Assembly (NCBI GenBank): GCA_001972305.1
Contig: BDDD01001777.1
Span: 36,104 to 100,103, forward strand
Source: Cephalotus follicularis
Taxonomy: Eukaryota; Streptophyta; Magnoliopsida; Oxalidales; Cephalotaceae
Reading direction: 5' to 3'
DNA: 64,000 nucleotides
The position numbers were made by a program, and so were the translations under genes. The notes under the pieces are model-generated. The model searched no databases, was not told where the DNA came from, and saw nothing but the letters and a program-made list of their open reading frames with translations. This document shows positions 34,761 to 46,420 of this stretch, piece by piece (within the stretch, counting starts at the first letter, position 1; each line of letters begins with the position of its first letter).

Positions 34761-35365
34761 CCCTTGGCTAAGATGTTTGAACCCTTCAGAGGCCGATTAC
34801 GCTCTGAGGGAAGTTCATGAAGGAATTTGTGGAAATCATCTCGGGCTTGAAAAAGCGCTTAGAAGACAGCAAGGGGAGGTGGACAGAGGAGCTACCAAGT
34901 GTGTTATGGGCATATAGAACCACTCCTCGGACCACAACAGGTGAATCCCCATATAGTCTATGTTTTGGGACAGAGGCCGTGATACCAGTGGAGGTTGGAG
35001 TACAATCACCAAGAGTTGTGCACTTCACTGAAGACAACAATGAAGAAGGGCTGAGAAGCATCCTCGACCTAGTGGAAGAGCTCAGAGATAAGGCTACAAT
35101 TAGAGTTGCAGCTTACCAACAGAGGGTGAGTCGTTACTACAACAAGAGAGTAAGTCCGAGACCACTAAGGCAAGGAGATCTAGTCCTACGCAACTCGGCA
35201 GTTGCAGATCCTACTGGTACCAGAGGAAAGCTGGCCCCTGCTTGGGAAGGACCATACAAGATTAAAAGGGTCCTCCGCCCAGGAACATTCAAACTTGAAA
35301 CTTTGGGGGGTAGGGAGATTGCCAGAGCTTGGAATGCCGAGCATCTGAGGAAGTACTATCAATAA
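34740..35365 (+). pseudogene. gypsy-2 integrase remnant without catalytic core
   Basis: The N-terminal zinc region starts (EADYALREVHEGICGNHLG) and then, at about 34838-34850, jumps into ISGLKKRLEDSKGRWTEEL, which in gypsy-1 lies beyond the DDE core. The reading frame changes at the junction. The C-terminal part is then open for about 170 codons (TTPRTTTGESPYSLCFGTEA, AWEGPYKIKRVLRPGTFKLE). The three catalytic acidic residues are absent. Confidence 0.85.
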
Positions 35366-36591
35366 ATTGTAAGATATTTTCAATGAAAGTTTGAATTTTT
35401 TTCAAGATTTGTCCAAGATGTATGTTCAACATTATAGTTCCAAGTTTGCAAGGGACCGGAGGTCCAATGTTCATGTCCTCAAACCTCTGAACAGCCGCCG
35501 ATCAACTCCCTCAGTTTTAAGCTGAGCATCTCGGACCATGCCATCAAGGGGGCACCAAGATCCAAAGCTTCTTAAGCCTTATACAGGCTAATTCTCAAAC
35601 AGAATCAATCCAAGCCAAGGTCTCAAGTAGACCAGTCAAACGGGCGTTTAAGGGCATCCAAGGATGCACTTACAAAAAGCCTCCTTCCGAGGGGCACACA
35701 AAAAAGCCTCCTTCCGAGGAGCATACAAAAGCCTCCTAACGAGCACACATAGAAGACTCCTTCCGAGGAGCATATCAACAAAGACTCCCAAGGGAGCAAA
35801 GACTGGTTGGCAACCCCATGGGAACTTGTCCAACCGGATTTAAAATCGTGACTTGAAAGGCGAACCCATGGGAACTAGCAACGATCAAGCTCGTCGGACT
35901 GAGCACTTTAATACAAGTGTCTATAACTGGACTGAAAGCTCAGCCGACCTGTCCTAGAACACCCTAGGTCAGACGATATTCTCCTCGGCAAACCCATGAG
36001 AACTTGTCCGAGTAGACCAAGAACCCAAACCATGAGTATAAAGATACTACGAAGACTGAGATACTGTACTCTCAAAGGAAAAAGGTCCTACGGGGACTAT
36101 CAAGCTTTACTGACCTCGCCCACCAAAGGTTAGTGATATGTGTAAAATTAAAAGTTTCAAGAAACTGTCATTGCACATATGGGATTAACGAAGTCCGAGA
36201 ATACAAGGGCTTCTTTCTTCTTATTATCAGTCACTTGAACCTTTTTGGAGTTAGTTTCCCACTTATGTGACAAATCCGAGGTCACAACGAGTATAAAATT
36301 CCTAAGGGAGTTTTCAATTAAAGGTCAGGTCCAAGAAGGCAAAGCCTCCTTATACCTTTGTTAAACTGCTTAAGTTCTTTGGAAGTTGAGTGTTCTCTTA
36401 TATGAGAAGTCCGAGGTCGTTTTGAAGGCAAGTCCCAAGGGGATTATAAACATACATGCTAAGGGCAAATACTACAAGTCCACAGTGCAAAAGATTAAAG
36501 ATACCAGAGGATGCAAAAATTTCCTTCATTCATATGTGAAAGATTACAAGTACAGTAGAAGAAGAAATGATTACAAAAAAGAAAGAAAAAG
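35366..36591. other. gypsy-2 spacer with short tandem repeats
   Basis: Non-coding. At about 35676-35772 there are four imperfect copies of a 28-bp unit containing AAAGCCTCCTTCCGAGGAGC. The gypsy-1 spacer carries the same kind of repeat. It is probably the overlapping 3' untranslated region of the sense and antisense transcripts. Confidence 0.6.
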
Positions 36592-38443
36592 CTAAGCTAA
36601 GGCTGGAGGATCGACAGAGATATTGTCCTCGGGAGGAGAAGGCACAAAAGGTGCAGTCTGAGGAGGAAGAGGAGCAGTAGTTGCTGAGGCAGGATCCTCG
36701 GAGCCAAGAGCCACTTCACCAATACCTTGACCAGTGTTCCTTGTCAAGGCCTCCTCGGCTCTTTCTTCCTCAGCCTCGTACCCGTCAGGATAAAAGTCGA
36801 AGGCTTGAGCAGCTGAGCAAAAGGCGATGTCGTCCAAGGAAACTTCTGGGTGCAAAGCCTGGACCCAGTTCTTACAAGTGTAGAATCCTCGGCGATAGTT
36901 CTCAGCAGATTCCTTGACGATCTGCTCGCCAAAGGCGTCAGAAGCCTTGAAGTCCTCTACGGAAGCTTCCATCAGGCTGAAGAACTCATCCGAGGACCTA
37001 AACTCATCGAGGGCCTCCTTCACGGCCTTGGCTTTTTCCTCCTCACGCCTCTTCATGGCCTCTTCATACCTCCTCAAAGTGTCCTCGTGCTGCTTCTGCA
37101 AGGACTTGAAAAGATATTGAGATTTAGCAAGCTCCTTGTGGGCTTCGTCCTTCTCCAGAACAGCCCTGTTCCTCTCCTCAACAGTAGACTCTTGAGCCTT
37201 GAGGACCTCCTCCAATTGTGCCTTGGCAATCCGAGAAGTTTCCTTCTCCTCCATCACCTCCAGCCTCAGCTTGTCGTTTCTATCCAAGATGATAGAATAG
37301 TTCTCAGCCAAGAGATGGCTGTTATTCAAAGCCTGCAGAGAAAAAGAAAGTTAGAATAAAAAAAAAAGTGCAAGTATTAAGTGTCAGGGCAGAGGATCTT
37401 TATTTACCTCGAATTGGCTTCGAAGGCAGTGGTGTACAAGGTCTTTGTTAGACCATTCCTCTTTTGCTTTCAGCTCGTCTGGGAACATACAGAGCGAGCT
37501 AAGGGCAAAGGGCAACCCTTGAGTGTTTAAGGTAGAGGAGCCAATCTCAACTCCCTCTAGTTCCTTGATCATCCTCCCCACGTCCCGAGAGGGGGGCAAG
37601 ACTACGGGGACGTCCTCAGCTCGCCCAAGAATGGAGTCCATCTCGGACCCGGTAATGAGCTTCCCCCTTTTATTTGGAAGCTTGTCAGAGGAGCGCTCCT
37701 CAGCAGGGCGCTTGGAGCCTTTCCCTTTGGAGGTAACCCCTGTCTTCTTTTTATTAAGACGTGTGGTGTCCAAGGAATCACACCACACGGGGGAGATGAA
37801 CCCCTCGAAATTTTTTATGAGGAAATATTTAGTCCTCCAATGTTTGATTGATTGGGTTGGTTTGGTGAGAATTTTGGCAATGTCAGAACGTGATTTGAAG
37901 AAGTAGCCACGCTTCCCTGGCGAGGACGAGATGACGTGAAATTGTTGGAACAATCCCACTGTGGCAGTCACCTTAGACTCAATACACCTAACGAGAAATC
38001 CTATTATGAAACTCCATGACTGGGGTTGGAGAAGAGAAGGGTGGACTTTGAATGTCTCCAAGATCGACAAGGCAAAGTTAGGAACAGGGATCCTCAGACC
38101 ATGAGTAAGAGCCCCCTCGAAGACAACGAAGAGGCCCTTTTTTACTCTTGGTGACACTCCGAGGATCCTTGGGGATTTGGAACCTCAGTCCAGAGGGGAA
38201 GTTGAACTTGGTAGTTAGCTCAACCACGTCCTCTTGCGAGAGAGCACTGACACCAAAGCCATCAGGGGCAGAGGAGTCAGCCTCGGTATCGGGAATGATA
38301 GGTTCGCCCACTGCAGGCCCCAAGCTACCCTCAGATGGAAGGGGACCCTCAGCAGAAGGACTCTCGCTAGGGGGCATTATCATGGCCAAGGGTTCAACCT
38401 CCAATGGAGGAGAAACCCTAGCGGTACGTTTTGTTCTGGCCAT
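36592..38443 (-). CDS. Antisense gene of gypsy-2 (Transposase_28-like plus coiled coil)
   Basis: Two coding exons on the strand opposite to gag-pol: complement 38443-37408 and 37332-36592. Donor TTCGAG|GTAAATA, acceptor TTTTCTCTGCAG|GCTTTG; phase is kept (FE joins ALNNSHLLAENY). The protein starts MARTKRTARVSPPLEVEPLA. Then come KKGLFVVFEGALTHGLRIPV, LLQPQSWSFIIGFLVRCIES and SSPGKRGYFFKSR, the plant gypsy-associated Transposase_28-like domain, a lysine/arginine-rich stretch (NKKKTGVTSKGKGSKRP), and in exon 2 a coiled coil of about 120 residues with an acidic tail. There is one extra base in the run AAAAAAGGG near 38138-38145, shifting the frame; all else is open, so this could be a sequencing or slippage error. 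Antisense extra ORFs are known in Tat elements; their role is not established. Confidence 0.8.
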
Positions 38444-38535
38444 CTAGATCAAAGGAAGCTAGAGAGACGAAGAAAAAAAAGTGAAAAGGGAAGACAAGAA
38501 TCAGTTCTAGAACAGTGAAAGGATCAAGAACTTAC
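38444..38535 (-). other. Leader intron of the gypsy-2 antisense gene
   Basis: Donor TTGA|GTAAGTTC and acceptor TTTGATCTAG directly followed by ATGGCC. Same position relative to the ATG and almost the same length as in gypsy-1 (92 against 90 nt). Confidence 0.55.
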
Positions 38536-38680
38536 TCAAAAGCTTGGTTGAAGATGATTAAAAGGCGAAAGAACGAAGGTCGAAGAACTGTAAATCTCGA
38601 AAATCTTCTGGTATTAGTAAGAAAGCAAGAAAGCAAGGAAGCAAGAAAGCGTAAAAGAATAACTTGGTGATTTAGGGTTT

Positions 38681-38688
38681 CTTTTATA
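38681..38688 (-). promoter_or_regulatory. TATA box of the gypsy-2 antisense gene
   Basis: The minus strand reads GTCTATAAAAGAAACCC, a good plant TATA box 240 bp before the ATG and about 150 bp before the leader-intron donor. It suggests that the gene has its own promoter rather than depending on the LTR. Confidence 0.5.
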
Positions 38689-39091
38689 GACCCTAGATCT
38701 AATCCTGGCCCTCCATCTAGCGAAGATCCAATGGCCAAGAAACCAACCGACATTCCAAGCGCGGGAAGCGAAGCGGCAGAGGCGGGAAACGCTCTGCTCA
38801 TGCCAAGTGTCAAGTGTGCTCGATACGTTATCTAGGTGCAATGATGTGGGTTCATAGCACGAGGACCAACTGATGGGACATGAGAAGATAAGGGGGCAGT
38901 CTCGATCCTCTACCAAGACACGTTCAACACTCCGACATTCTTCAAAAAATAATACAAGTCTTTGTTCTCGGCAGGCACATAGGAAGAGGATTAATCGCAA
39001 GCTGAGCAAAGGTGGATGGCCTGGGCTACGGCTCTCAACTCTGCTCCTTCTCCTCTGACCATGGTCAGAGAACAAGGACCAGGGGGGCATA

Positions 39092-40110
39092 TGATATGGG
39101 GAAAAATTAAGTCAAATTTAAAGCAACACGTGTCCTCTTGATTACATTGCCAGATGTCCAAAGAGATAAGAGTTAATGAGTTAAAGGCAGAGGAAGCCTG
39201 CTGATCAACGAAACAGTGGTGTAAGGAGGACCTTTCCTAGGCATAAGTGCCGAGGACACCCTAGGCCACATAACAGGCGATCTATTCCAAATGACTATAA
39301 TAAGGGAGTCAAGAAAACAACAAATTAAGGAGGACCTCTCCTCGGCATAAGTGCCGAGGACACGCCAAACGGTACCATTTCCAAGATCTATTTCCTTAGA
39401 CAAAGAACCGAAGGACATCCAATTCAAATACAAGTCTATGGACCGAGAAGACTTCGAAGCCAAGGGCCGACTGTCTCGTTGGCCTCACAACAGCTCCTCT
39501 CCTCGGACAGGAGGTCTCCTCCTCATTCACGGAATGAGGATAGGGAGTTAGCCTAAACTCCAGGGATCCTTATCCTCTAAGTAAAGGAGATAAGGATGAC
39601 TATCAACAAATATAGAAGAAAAGATAAAGGCAATAACTTCAACAGATTTCAGGGATTCGTACTTATCCAATCGAGGAGATAGAATCCCAATCAACTACAA
39701 CTAAAGGAAAGAGGCGATAATCAAGGGAGAGATAAAGGAAAATAACAAGATTATAGGAGGAGATAAGGGAATGTCCGAGATCCTCGACATTTCCTAGGGG
39801 ATCATGATCACATCCGATTTACACGCTCGATCAGTTATCAAATTCCACTATAAATACAAGTTCAACATACTGAACAAAGGTCAGCAATTTTTACATTCAA
39901 GAGAGTATAATATCTCATCTGCACTTGACTAACTTGAGCGTCGGAGTGTCCCCGGGAGAACAACCTCCTGGGCCTTCACCATTGTTGTTACCTTGTGCAG
40001 GTGTCCGAGATCAGTTTCTTCCTCACAGGCATTAGTGACAGAGCGTTTCTCTTAACAAATCAAAGTCCTCCACGTAGGATACTGTTGAGAGAAGGATTTC
40101 TGTATCAACA
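39092..40110 (+). repeat. 3' LTR of gypsy-2
   Basis: Same 1019-bp length as 29988-31006 with about five substitutions. Preceded by the purine-rich AGGGGGGCAT. Followed by ATATC. Confidence 0.95.
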
Positions 40111-41399
40111 ATATCTATAAATTTTTAAATCGATTAAATACTTCTAATTAATTCTTTTACATATAACAATCTAGACCGTTATAACCAGATATGAAAAAAA
40201 AAATTATTTAACTGTTAAAATTATTATATGATAATGAAATAGTTAAAGAATTTTATAAAATAGTAAGATTTTTGAGATATAATTCGTAAACATGTTTTTT
40301 TAGGTTTCAATATTTAAATCTGAATTAGCACTTTAATAGATCAAGCACATTCAGCATACATAGAGGTGACACAAAAACTGAAACAAAGAGACACTAAGCG
40401 ATTAAAACATAATGTAAAAAAAGTCTATGAAAGCTCTCTTGTCGATTATCAAAGCTCTCCTGTTGTTGCCTCACCATTTTTTTCAAGTCACTTGTAACTC
40501 TATTTCTCTGTTAGTAACGAATAAATTGTTGACTTAGTAGTAATGAATGAAGAAGTGCAAGATTTTTCTAATATATGTTTATTTTGATAGAAAGATAATA
40601 ATATTAAACGAAACTTCGGATAAATCAATAGTACAACAATAACACAAGTAGATAAAGCAACGATATAACCACATCGATCATAATAACCACTATACAAAAA
40701 AGTAAACTCGATTAATTGAAACATTAACAATGGTTGATTGACATCTAAGAAACAAGGCCCAAGATTAGACAATATGAACCCATGTCAGAGACACTAAATA
40801 TCAAATATCATTCTATTTATTGATCTTTTTTTACAGTTAATAAATAATGCTTTTCTATAGGAGTTACCGTAATAATTATTGTGGCTTTCATTGTTGCCCG
40901 TATTTATAATGGAAAAAGATCAATAATAGACAGACAAAAAGTACCTCTTTCATTAATTCAAAACGTCCCATCTGATATGTTAATAAAAAATATGACCAAA
41001 TCTAAATCCAATAATATGGATTCTGGATCAAAAAGACATTCGGATATTATTTCAATACGGTTAGACAAAAATATACCAAAAAATAGTTGAAAGAAATAAA
41101 AAATACAAAAAATTTAAAGAAAAAATAGGTTTTCTACGTTACAAGACGCAGATTTATGTCTCATGAAATAGTTTTTAGGGTATTATTGTGTTTTGAAATA
41201 AGAGAAAATTGAGAAACGAGATAAAGTGGCTAAGGTTTTTCTAATTTATGTTTGATGTTATATATTCCAATTTTTTTATTAATTTTTTTTTTCAACATGA
41301 TATGGTTATTATTGATAATATAATTCTCAAATAAAATAGGCCATGAAACCAAACTACTTGTTCAATGTTATAAACTTATACGATTAACTAACAAATAAA
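40111..41399. other. AT-rich intergenic DNA
   Basis: No supported gene. Short open frames (for example around 40881-41090) have no recognisable domains and strongly AT-driven composition. Confidence 0.55.
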
Positions 41400-41639
41400 A
41401 ATTGAAATCAAGAGAGAATGTAAGATAGAATGAGAGATTATCTTATTATGAATTATACTTTCTTCATAACAATACATACATATTTATAGGAGTTTAAGGT
41501 TGTTGGAATAGGATTAGAGTTGTTATAATAGGATATGGTTATTGTAATAGTAAGGATTGATAGAATAGTAATTCATAATTATTTTACAATACTTCTCATT
41601 GAATTTATATTCTACATCACCTCGTTAATACCTTGTTAA

Positions 41640-42000
41640 GAAAAACACATTGGGATAAAAACATTTGCGATAGAAAAATAGTACAGTCTCTCCCTGAAAG
41701 AAAAACACTTTTAAGTTCTTGTACTGTATTAATGAAGATCTTTAAGCTAACGCATTCCAATATCATGTTTGAACTTCTTGAATATAGTACATGATAATAC
41801 CTTTGTAAATACATCCGTTAAATTGTCACTTGATAGGATTTGTTGTACATCAATATCACCCTTTTTCTGAAGCTCATGAGTATGGAAGAATTTTGGTGAA
41901 ATATGTTTCGTTTGATCACCATTGATATATCCTCCTCTGAGTTGTGTGATATAAGTAGCATTATCTTCATACATTATAGTGGAATTATTTCTAATCAATG
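41640..42000 (-). pseudogene. copia RNase H, C-terminal half
   Basis: Encodes STIMYEDNATYITQLRGGYI, KHISPKFFHTHELQKKGDID and VQQILSSDNLTDVFTKVL, the end of a copia RNase H. The upstream half is on the other side of the solo LTR at 44565. Confidence 0.8.
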
Positions 42001-42047
42001 ACCTCTAGCTTGTTTGTTTCTAGTATTCTTGTTATGGCGGTGCTTAC

Positions 42048-44564
42048 TGTAATATCTCGTTTTCTATGTTGACGTTTATATGTTTATTGTTTGGGATCAT
42101 ATCCTTTTTGACTTGTGCTATGGTTTGTGGACCTTTTTGATTTTTGCTTGAATTATGTTATTTTTGTTTTCTGGGCACAAAGCGCCGACGCTCTCTTTAT
42201 AACCGTCGACGCTTTGGCTGCTGTGTGGCACGTCGACGCCTAAACGTGTGACTTCGACGCGTTTTGTATTTATGTGCTTAACTGTCGACGCTTTAAGTAA
42301 ACAGTCGACGCTTTGTTCGGCTTTCCATATCAGTTTGGACGATGACAGTGTTTTTGGAAGGTTGGATTCTTTCTTTTTCTGGCTATCCGATTTCCTTAAG
42401 TGTTAGACGCGTTTTTGTTAGTATGGTAATGTCCTAATATACTGATTTTGACAATTAAAACGTGGATTTGTACATTTATCAGATAAAATTCTTTTAAAAA
42501 CATAAACTCTTTTCTGCACTTTTTACAAACAAACAGCAACTTTGAACACGATTTTCTACACTGATTTTGACGTTTTCTGGAGATAATTTCTAAACGAAAA
42601 TTGTAGTTCATACTATGTAGTTTTTGTATCATCTTTTAATTCGTGTTAAAGCCGACTATAACATGATCTAGAGCATGATTTTGGAAGCTTGTTAAAACTA
42701 AATTCTGTTGTTGTTTTTATATGTTCATTCATGAGTTTTATGCATAACTAGTGATGTTGATCCTTAAAAACAAAGAAATCATACTATTAACGAAGGTAGA
42801 TATATGTATATGTCACTGGTTTTAGGACTTAAACAAAAGAAATTCGAAATTTTGTTATGGTTGCATAAACTATTTATATGGAAGAAAATTAGGTTTCAAA
42901 ATGGATTTTACTCTCTATATGAAATCATAAGGTTATTATGGCATTTTTGAAGTAATATAACATGTCACTGAACCTACATGTTGTTAGTTATACATTGTGT
43001 TTATCAAAAATCGGATTATTCATGAAATTGAAACTGCTTTCTGCAATTGTTATTCTGTGTCTGGCTCAAACCGTCGATGCTTTCGTTCCGAGCGCCGCCG
43101 CTTTGTATCGTTTTATGCCTTAGTCTGTCGACTCTTGGCTCGACGCTTTGTCCTTTTGTGCTATTAAACCATCGACGCCTAGGAGTAAACGGTCGACGCT
43201 TTATGACAGTTTTGATGTTTTGATTTCTTTTATGTTATGTGATATTTGGACTCGTATGTTTAGGTCTTTATATCGTTCCTGGTGAAGTTTAGGACATTCT
43301 AGGATACTTTTGTCCAGTATTCGTATTTGTTTAGATTGTTCGATCAGCTAAGGTACGGATTCTTCGTTCTTTGGTACTCCTTCGATTACACTTTCATTAA
43401 TTGATGATTTTGTACGTTTTATCGAATGGATTTATGTTCCTGGTTTTATTAGCAATAAAACTTGTGTTTTGATACGGATATTCTCGTTTTGATAATAATC
43501 TTATTGAAATGAATTTTAGTATTGTTACATCGGATATGGGTTTTGATATGCGTGTTTTTCACTATCAAAAATATTAACATGGCTTCCACTTTCGGAGTAT
43601 GTTAACTTCAGATACAGTTAAGATTTTGTTTTCAGATAAGATCAGAAATTGTTTCGGAATTGTTAAAATTGTTAAAACAATGTTTTTAGCATAATAACAT
43701 ACAGAGAAAAACCCTACCTATGAGGTATCATAGGCATGTTCTTTGGTACGGAGGACATGACACCTACCGTGGCGGTGTGATCGGTCTACGGCGTCTCTTT
43801 TAAATATGTATCCTGAGGGTAGGATATGGATCCTTTTAAGGCGTATGAGTATGCTCTAGTTATTGTCAGAATTCAGAAATTCAGTATTTGGGATTGTTTG
43901 TGTAGTGCCGTACACGACTTTTCCGTCAGAGCATGTGGGCCTCGCGAACCCCTTGCACCTATATATGTATGTATGTCAGAAATTCTCTGTTATGGAATTA
44001 TGAATCAGATAATGTTTTGAATTATAACATTCTTTTTTTCGTAAGTTATGATGATTTTATAACTGCTCGTTTTTAAATATTCTATTTTACATTTCAAGAA
44101 TATGTACTATGTTATTTACTGAATTTAAAGTTCAATTTATTTTGTTTATCGTTTATTATTTTAAATCCCTTATCCGTACTGAGGTTTGCTCAGCCGCTTT
44201 TTTGTTTTCATGCGGCAGGTTTTCAGAAGGATGGGAGAAACGTGTGATGAGAGTTACTCACTTGTCAGAGTATCAGCTAGGAGTTGGTCCTTGTGTTTTC
44301 CAGTAGGATCAGATTAGTTTTCAGCAAAAAAAAATATTTTCAGAATTTGGGTTTGTTTGGATTATGATTTCAGTATTTGGATATCGGATTATGATTCGTT
44401 TTTATTTATGATTGGTTAAAATTTCAGACTTTGTTTGAATCAGTTGTTATAAGATATGCTTTCAGACCACCACATCTGTTTCGTATCAGTCTTTTGTTAG
44501 ATTTCCGTTATGTTTCAGTTTGGTATTGTGACCTATAAGGGCTCCCACCATCGGGGGTGTTACA
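42048..44564 (+). mobile_element. 2.5-kb solo LTR nested in the decayed copia element
   Basis: Starts TGTAATATCTCG, ends CGGGGGTGTTACA, and is flanked on both sides by CTTAC (42043-42047 and 44565-44569), a perfect five-base target duplication. It has no coding content, and excising it rejoins the RNase H sequence. Ends and size resemble chromovirus gypsy LTRs. It contains two clusters (about 42180-42325 and 43070-43205) of near copies of GTCGACGCTTT. Confidence 0.85.
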
Positions 44565-44689
44565 CTTACAGACATTTTAGCAGAATATATATATAGCAAC
44601 CTACAAGAGAAAACAATGAGAGAAAAATTAGCAAATTGTTCCATTACAAGTTTTTACCATAATTATTGGTCTTTAGAAATTATGGCTCA

Positions 44690-46420
44690 TCCCACTATTA
44701 TAATCGTATCCCACAACTCCATGTAGAATTCAGGAAGCCTCTTGCTTCCTAGTGGGGATCGGAATCTATCTCACCTATTATGGCATCAGCTGATGGCATG
44801 ACAAACCATAATAGAAAGATAGGTAAACACTAGTGTCAATTTATATTAGGACCTCTTGCCTTTGAAATGTAAGATCCGATACAAGATTCGGCCTCCTGGC
44901 CCTTATGGTTGTATATGTTGAATCATTGATCTCAACCATATACATTATTGACTTGCTTTATGAATTGCAAGGATTTCTAAATGATTTGAAGAAGTTGTTA
45001 TCATTGTCTGTTTTGTTGATCGTCATGATATAGCAATGTCATAAAAGGTAAAGACATAACCGGTTTGTGATCTTGTTTTATGTGGATTAGACATGTATTC
45101 CGCGTCAGCATATCCAATCAATATTGATTTTGATCCCCTTAGATAAAATAGACACATATCGGTGCTTCCACGAAAACAGCGTATTATGTGCTTAATCTCA
45201 TTCTAGTGCCTTCTCGTTGGTGTAGAGCTATATCTTGCTAGCAAATTAACGAAAAATGCAATATCAGGTCTTATGCAATTTGCAAGATACAATAGTGCTC
45301 TAATTACACTAAGATAAGTGACTTCATGTCCGAGGATTTTTTCTCCTTCTTCTTGAGCACAAAATGGATCTTTCTTGACATTAAGTGATCGAACGACCAT
45401 TTGAGTGTTTAAAGGATAAGTTTTGTCCATATTGAATAGACTAAGAAAATTTTCTGTGTATGTGGATTGATAGACGAAGATCCCAGATGATATGTACTCC
45501 ACCTGTATAGTAAGGAAAAATTTTGTTTTTCCAAGATTTTTCATTTCAAACTCACAATTTAAATAGGTAGTAATTTTTGCAATTTTTTCAGAAGCACTCA
45601 CAAAATTTAAGTCATCCACATATACTGGAATGATAGCAAATCCATCATTAGATTTTTTGATAAATATACATGGACATATTTGATCGTTTGTACACCCCTC
45701 TTTGATCAAATATTCACTTAGAGGATTATACCACGTTCGATCAGATTGTTTCAATCCATACAACGAACGTTGTAGCTTAATTGAATATATGTGGTGAGGT
45801 TTGTTCGGTTCATGAGCTTTAAATCCATCAGGAATTCTCATATATATGTCATTAGCAAGTGACCCATATAAGTATGCTGTTACTACGTCCATAAGACGAG
45901 TTTCAAGTCATTTCGAAGCAGCCATACTGATTAAGAATCGAAAAGTGATTCCATAAATAACCGAAGAATATGTTTCCTAATAATTAATACATGATCTCTT
46001 TGAGAACCCTTGAGCTGCAAATCTTACTTTGTATCTCACAATTTCATTTTTTTCATTTTGTTTTCGAGCAAATATCCATATAAATCTAACAGCGGTTACA
46101 CCGTTTGGTGTTTGAATTATTGGTTCAAATACTTCTCTTTTGGACAAAAATTACAACTCTGCTTGTATTGCATATTTTCATTTTGCCCAATCATTTTTTT
46201 GTTGATATTGTTCAACACTTTGTGGTTTGGGTTCCATATCAGGATTTGTAATATCCAATGCAACGACAAAAGCAAACTTATCATTAACTATAATCTCATC
46301 TTGATTACATATTTGTTCGTTATATGTATAATTAATCGAGACTTCTTGATTTTGAAATCTCACGGCCTCTTCGAGCCTTTGTACTATCTCTAGAGTCAAT
46401 GTGGGTTCTGAAAATAACAC
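44690..46420 (-). pseudogene. copia reverse transcriptase and RNase H start
   Basis: The 229-codon frame at 45203-45892 contains MDVVTAYLYGSLANDIYMRI, KLQRSLYGLKQSDRTWY, IIPVYVDDLNFV and FEMKNLGKTKFFLTIQ, the core of a Ty1/copia RT with an intact YVDD. Upstream (46178-46420) is the N-terminal linker (NDKFAFVVALDI). Downstream, YADAEYMSNPHKTRSQTGYV and AISWRSTKQTM start the RNase H, which then has several stops. Non-functional. Confidence 0.82.

Larger units (their letters stand above)
29988..40110 (+). mobile_element. Young, non-autonomous Tat-type gypsy element (gypsy-2)
   Basis: The 1019-bp LTRs (29988-31006, 39092-40110) run TGATATGGGG to TGTATCAACA and differ at only about five positions. 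Flanks are AGATC on the left and ATATC on the right, probably a target duplication with one change. Inside: a primer site, gag with protease and the first half of RT in one frame (broken by one amber codon), the second RNase H, the N-terminal zinc region and C-terminal part of integrase, a spacer with short tandem repeats, an antisense gene and a polypurine tract AGGGGGGCAT. Comparison with gypsy-1 shows that the second half of RT with the first RNase H, and the integrase core, are missing. It could therefore move only with enzymes supplied by a related element. Confidence 0.93.

Noticed and set aside
34033-34917. A 294-codon frame that could be read as a host RNase H gene
   Set aside because: It is the archaeal-type RNase H of the gypsy-2 polyprotein fused by deletion to an integrase fragment; its ends are deletion and frameshift points.
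40881-41090. 69-codon open frame rich in lysine and isoleucine
   Set aside because: No recognisable domain, AT-driven composition, no splice or promoter context.
42396-42632. 78-codon minus-strand frame
   Set aside because: Internal to the solo LTR, no domain.
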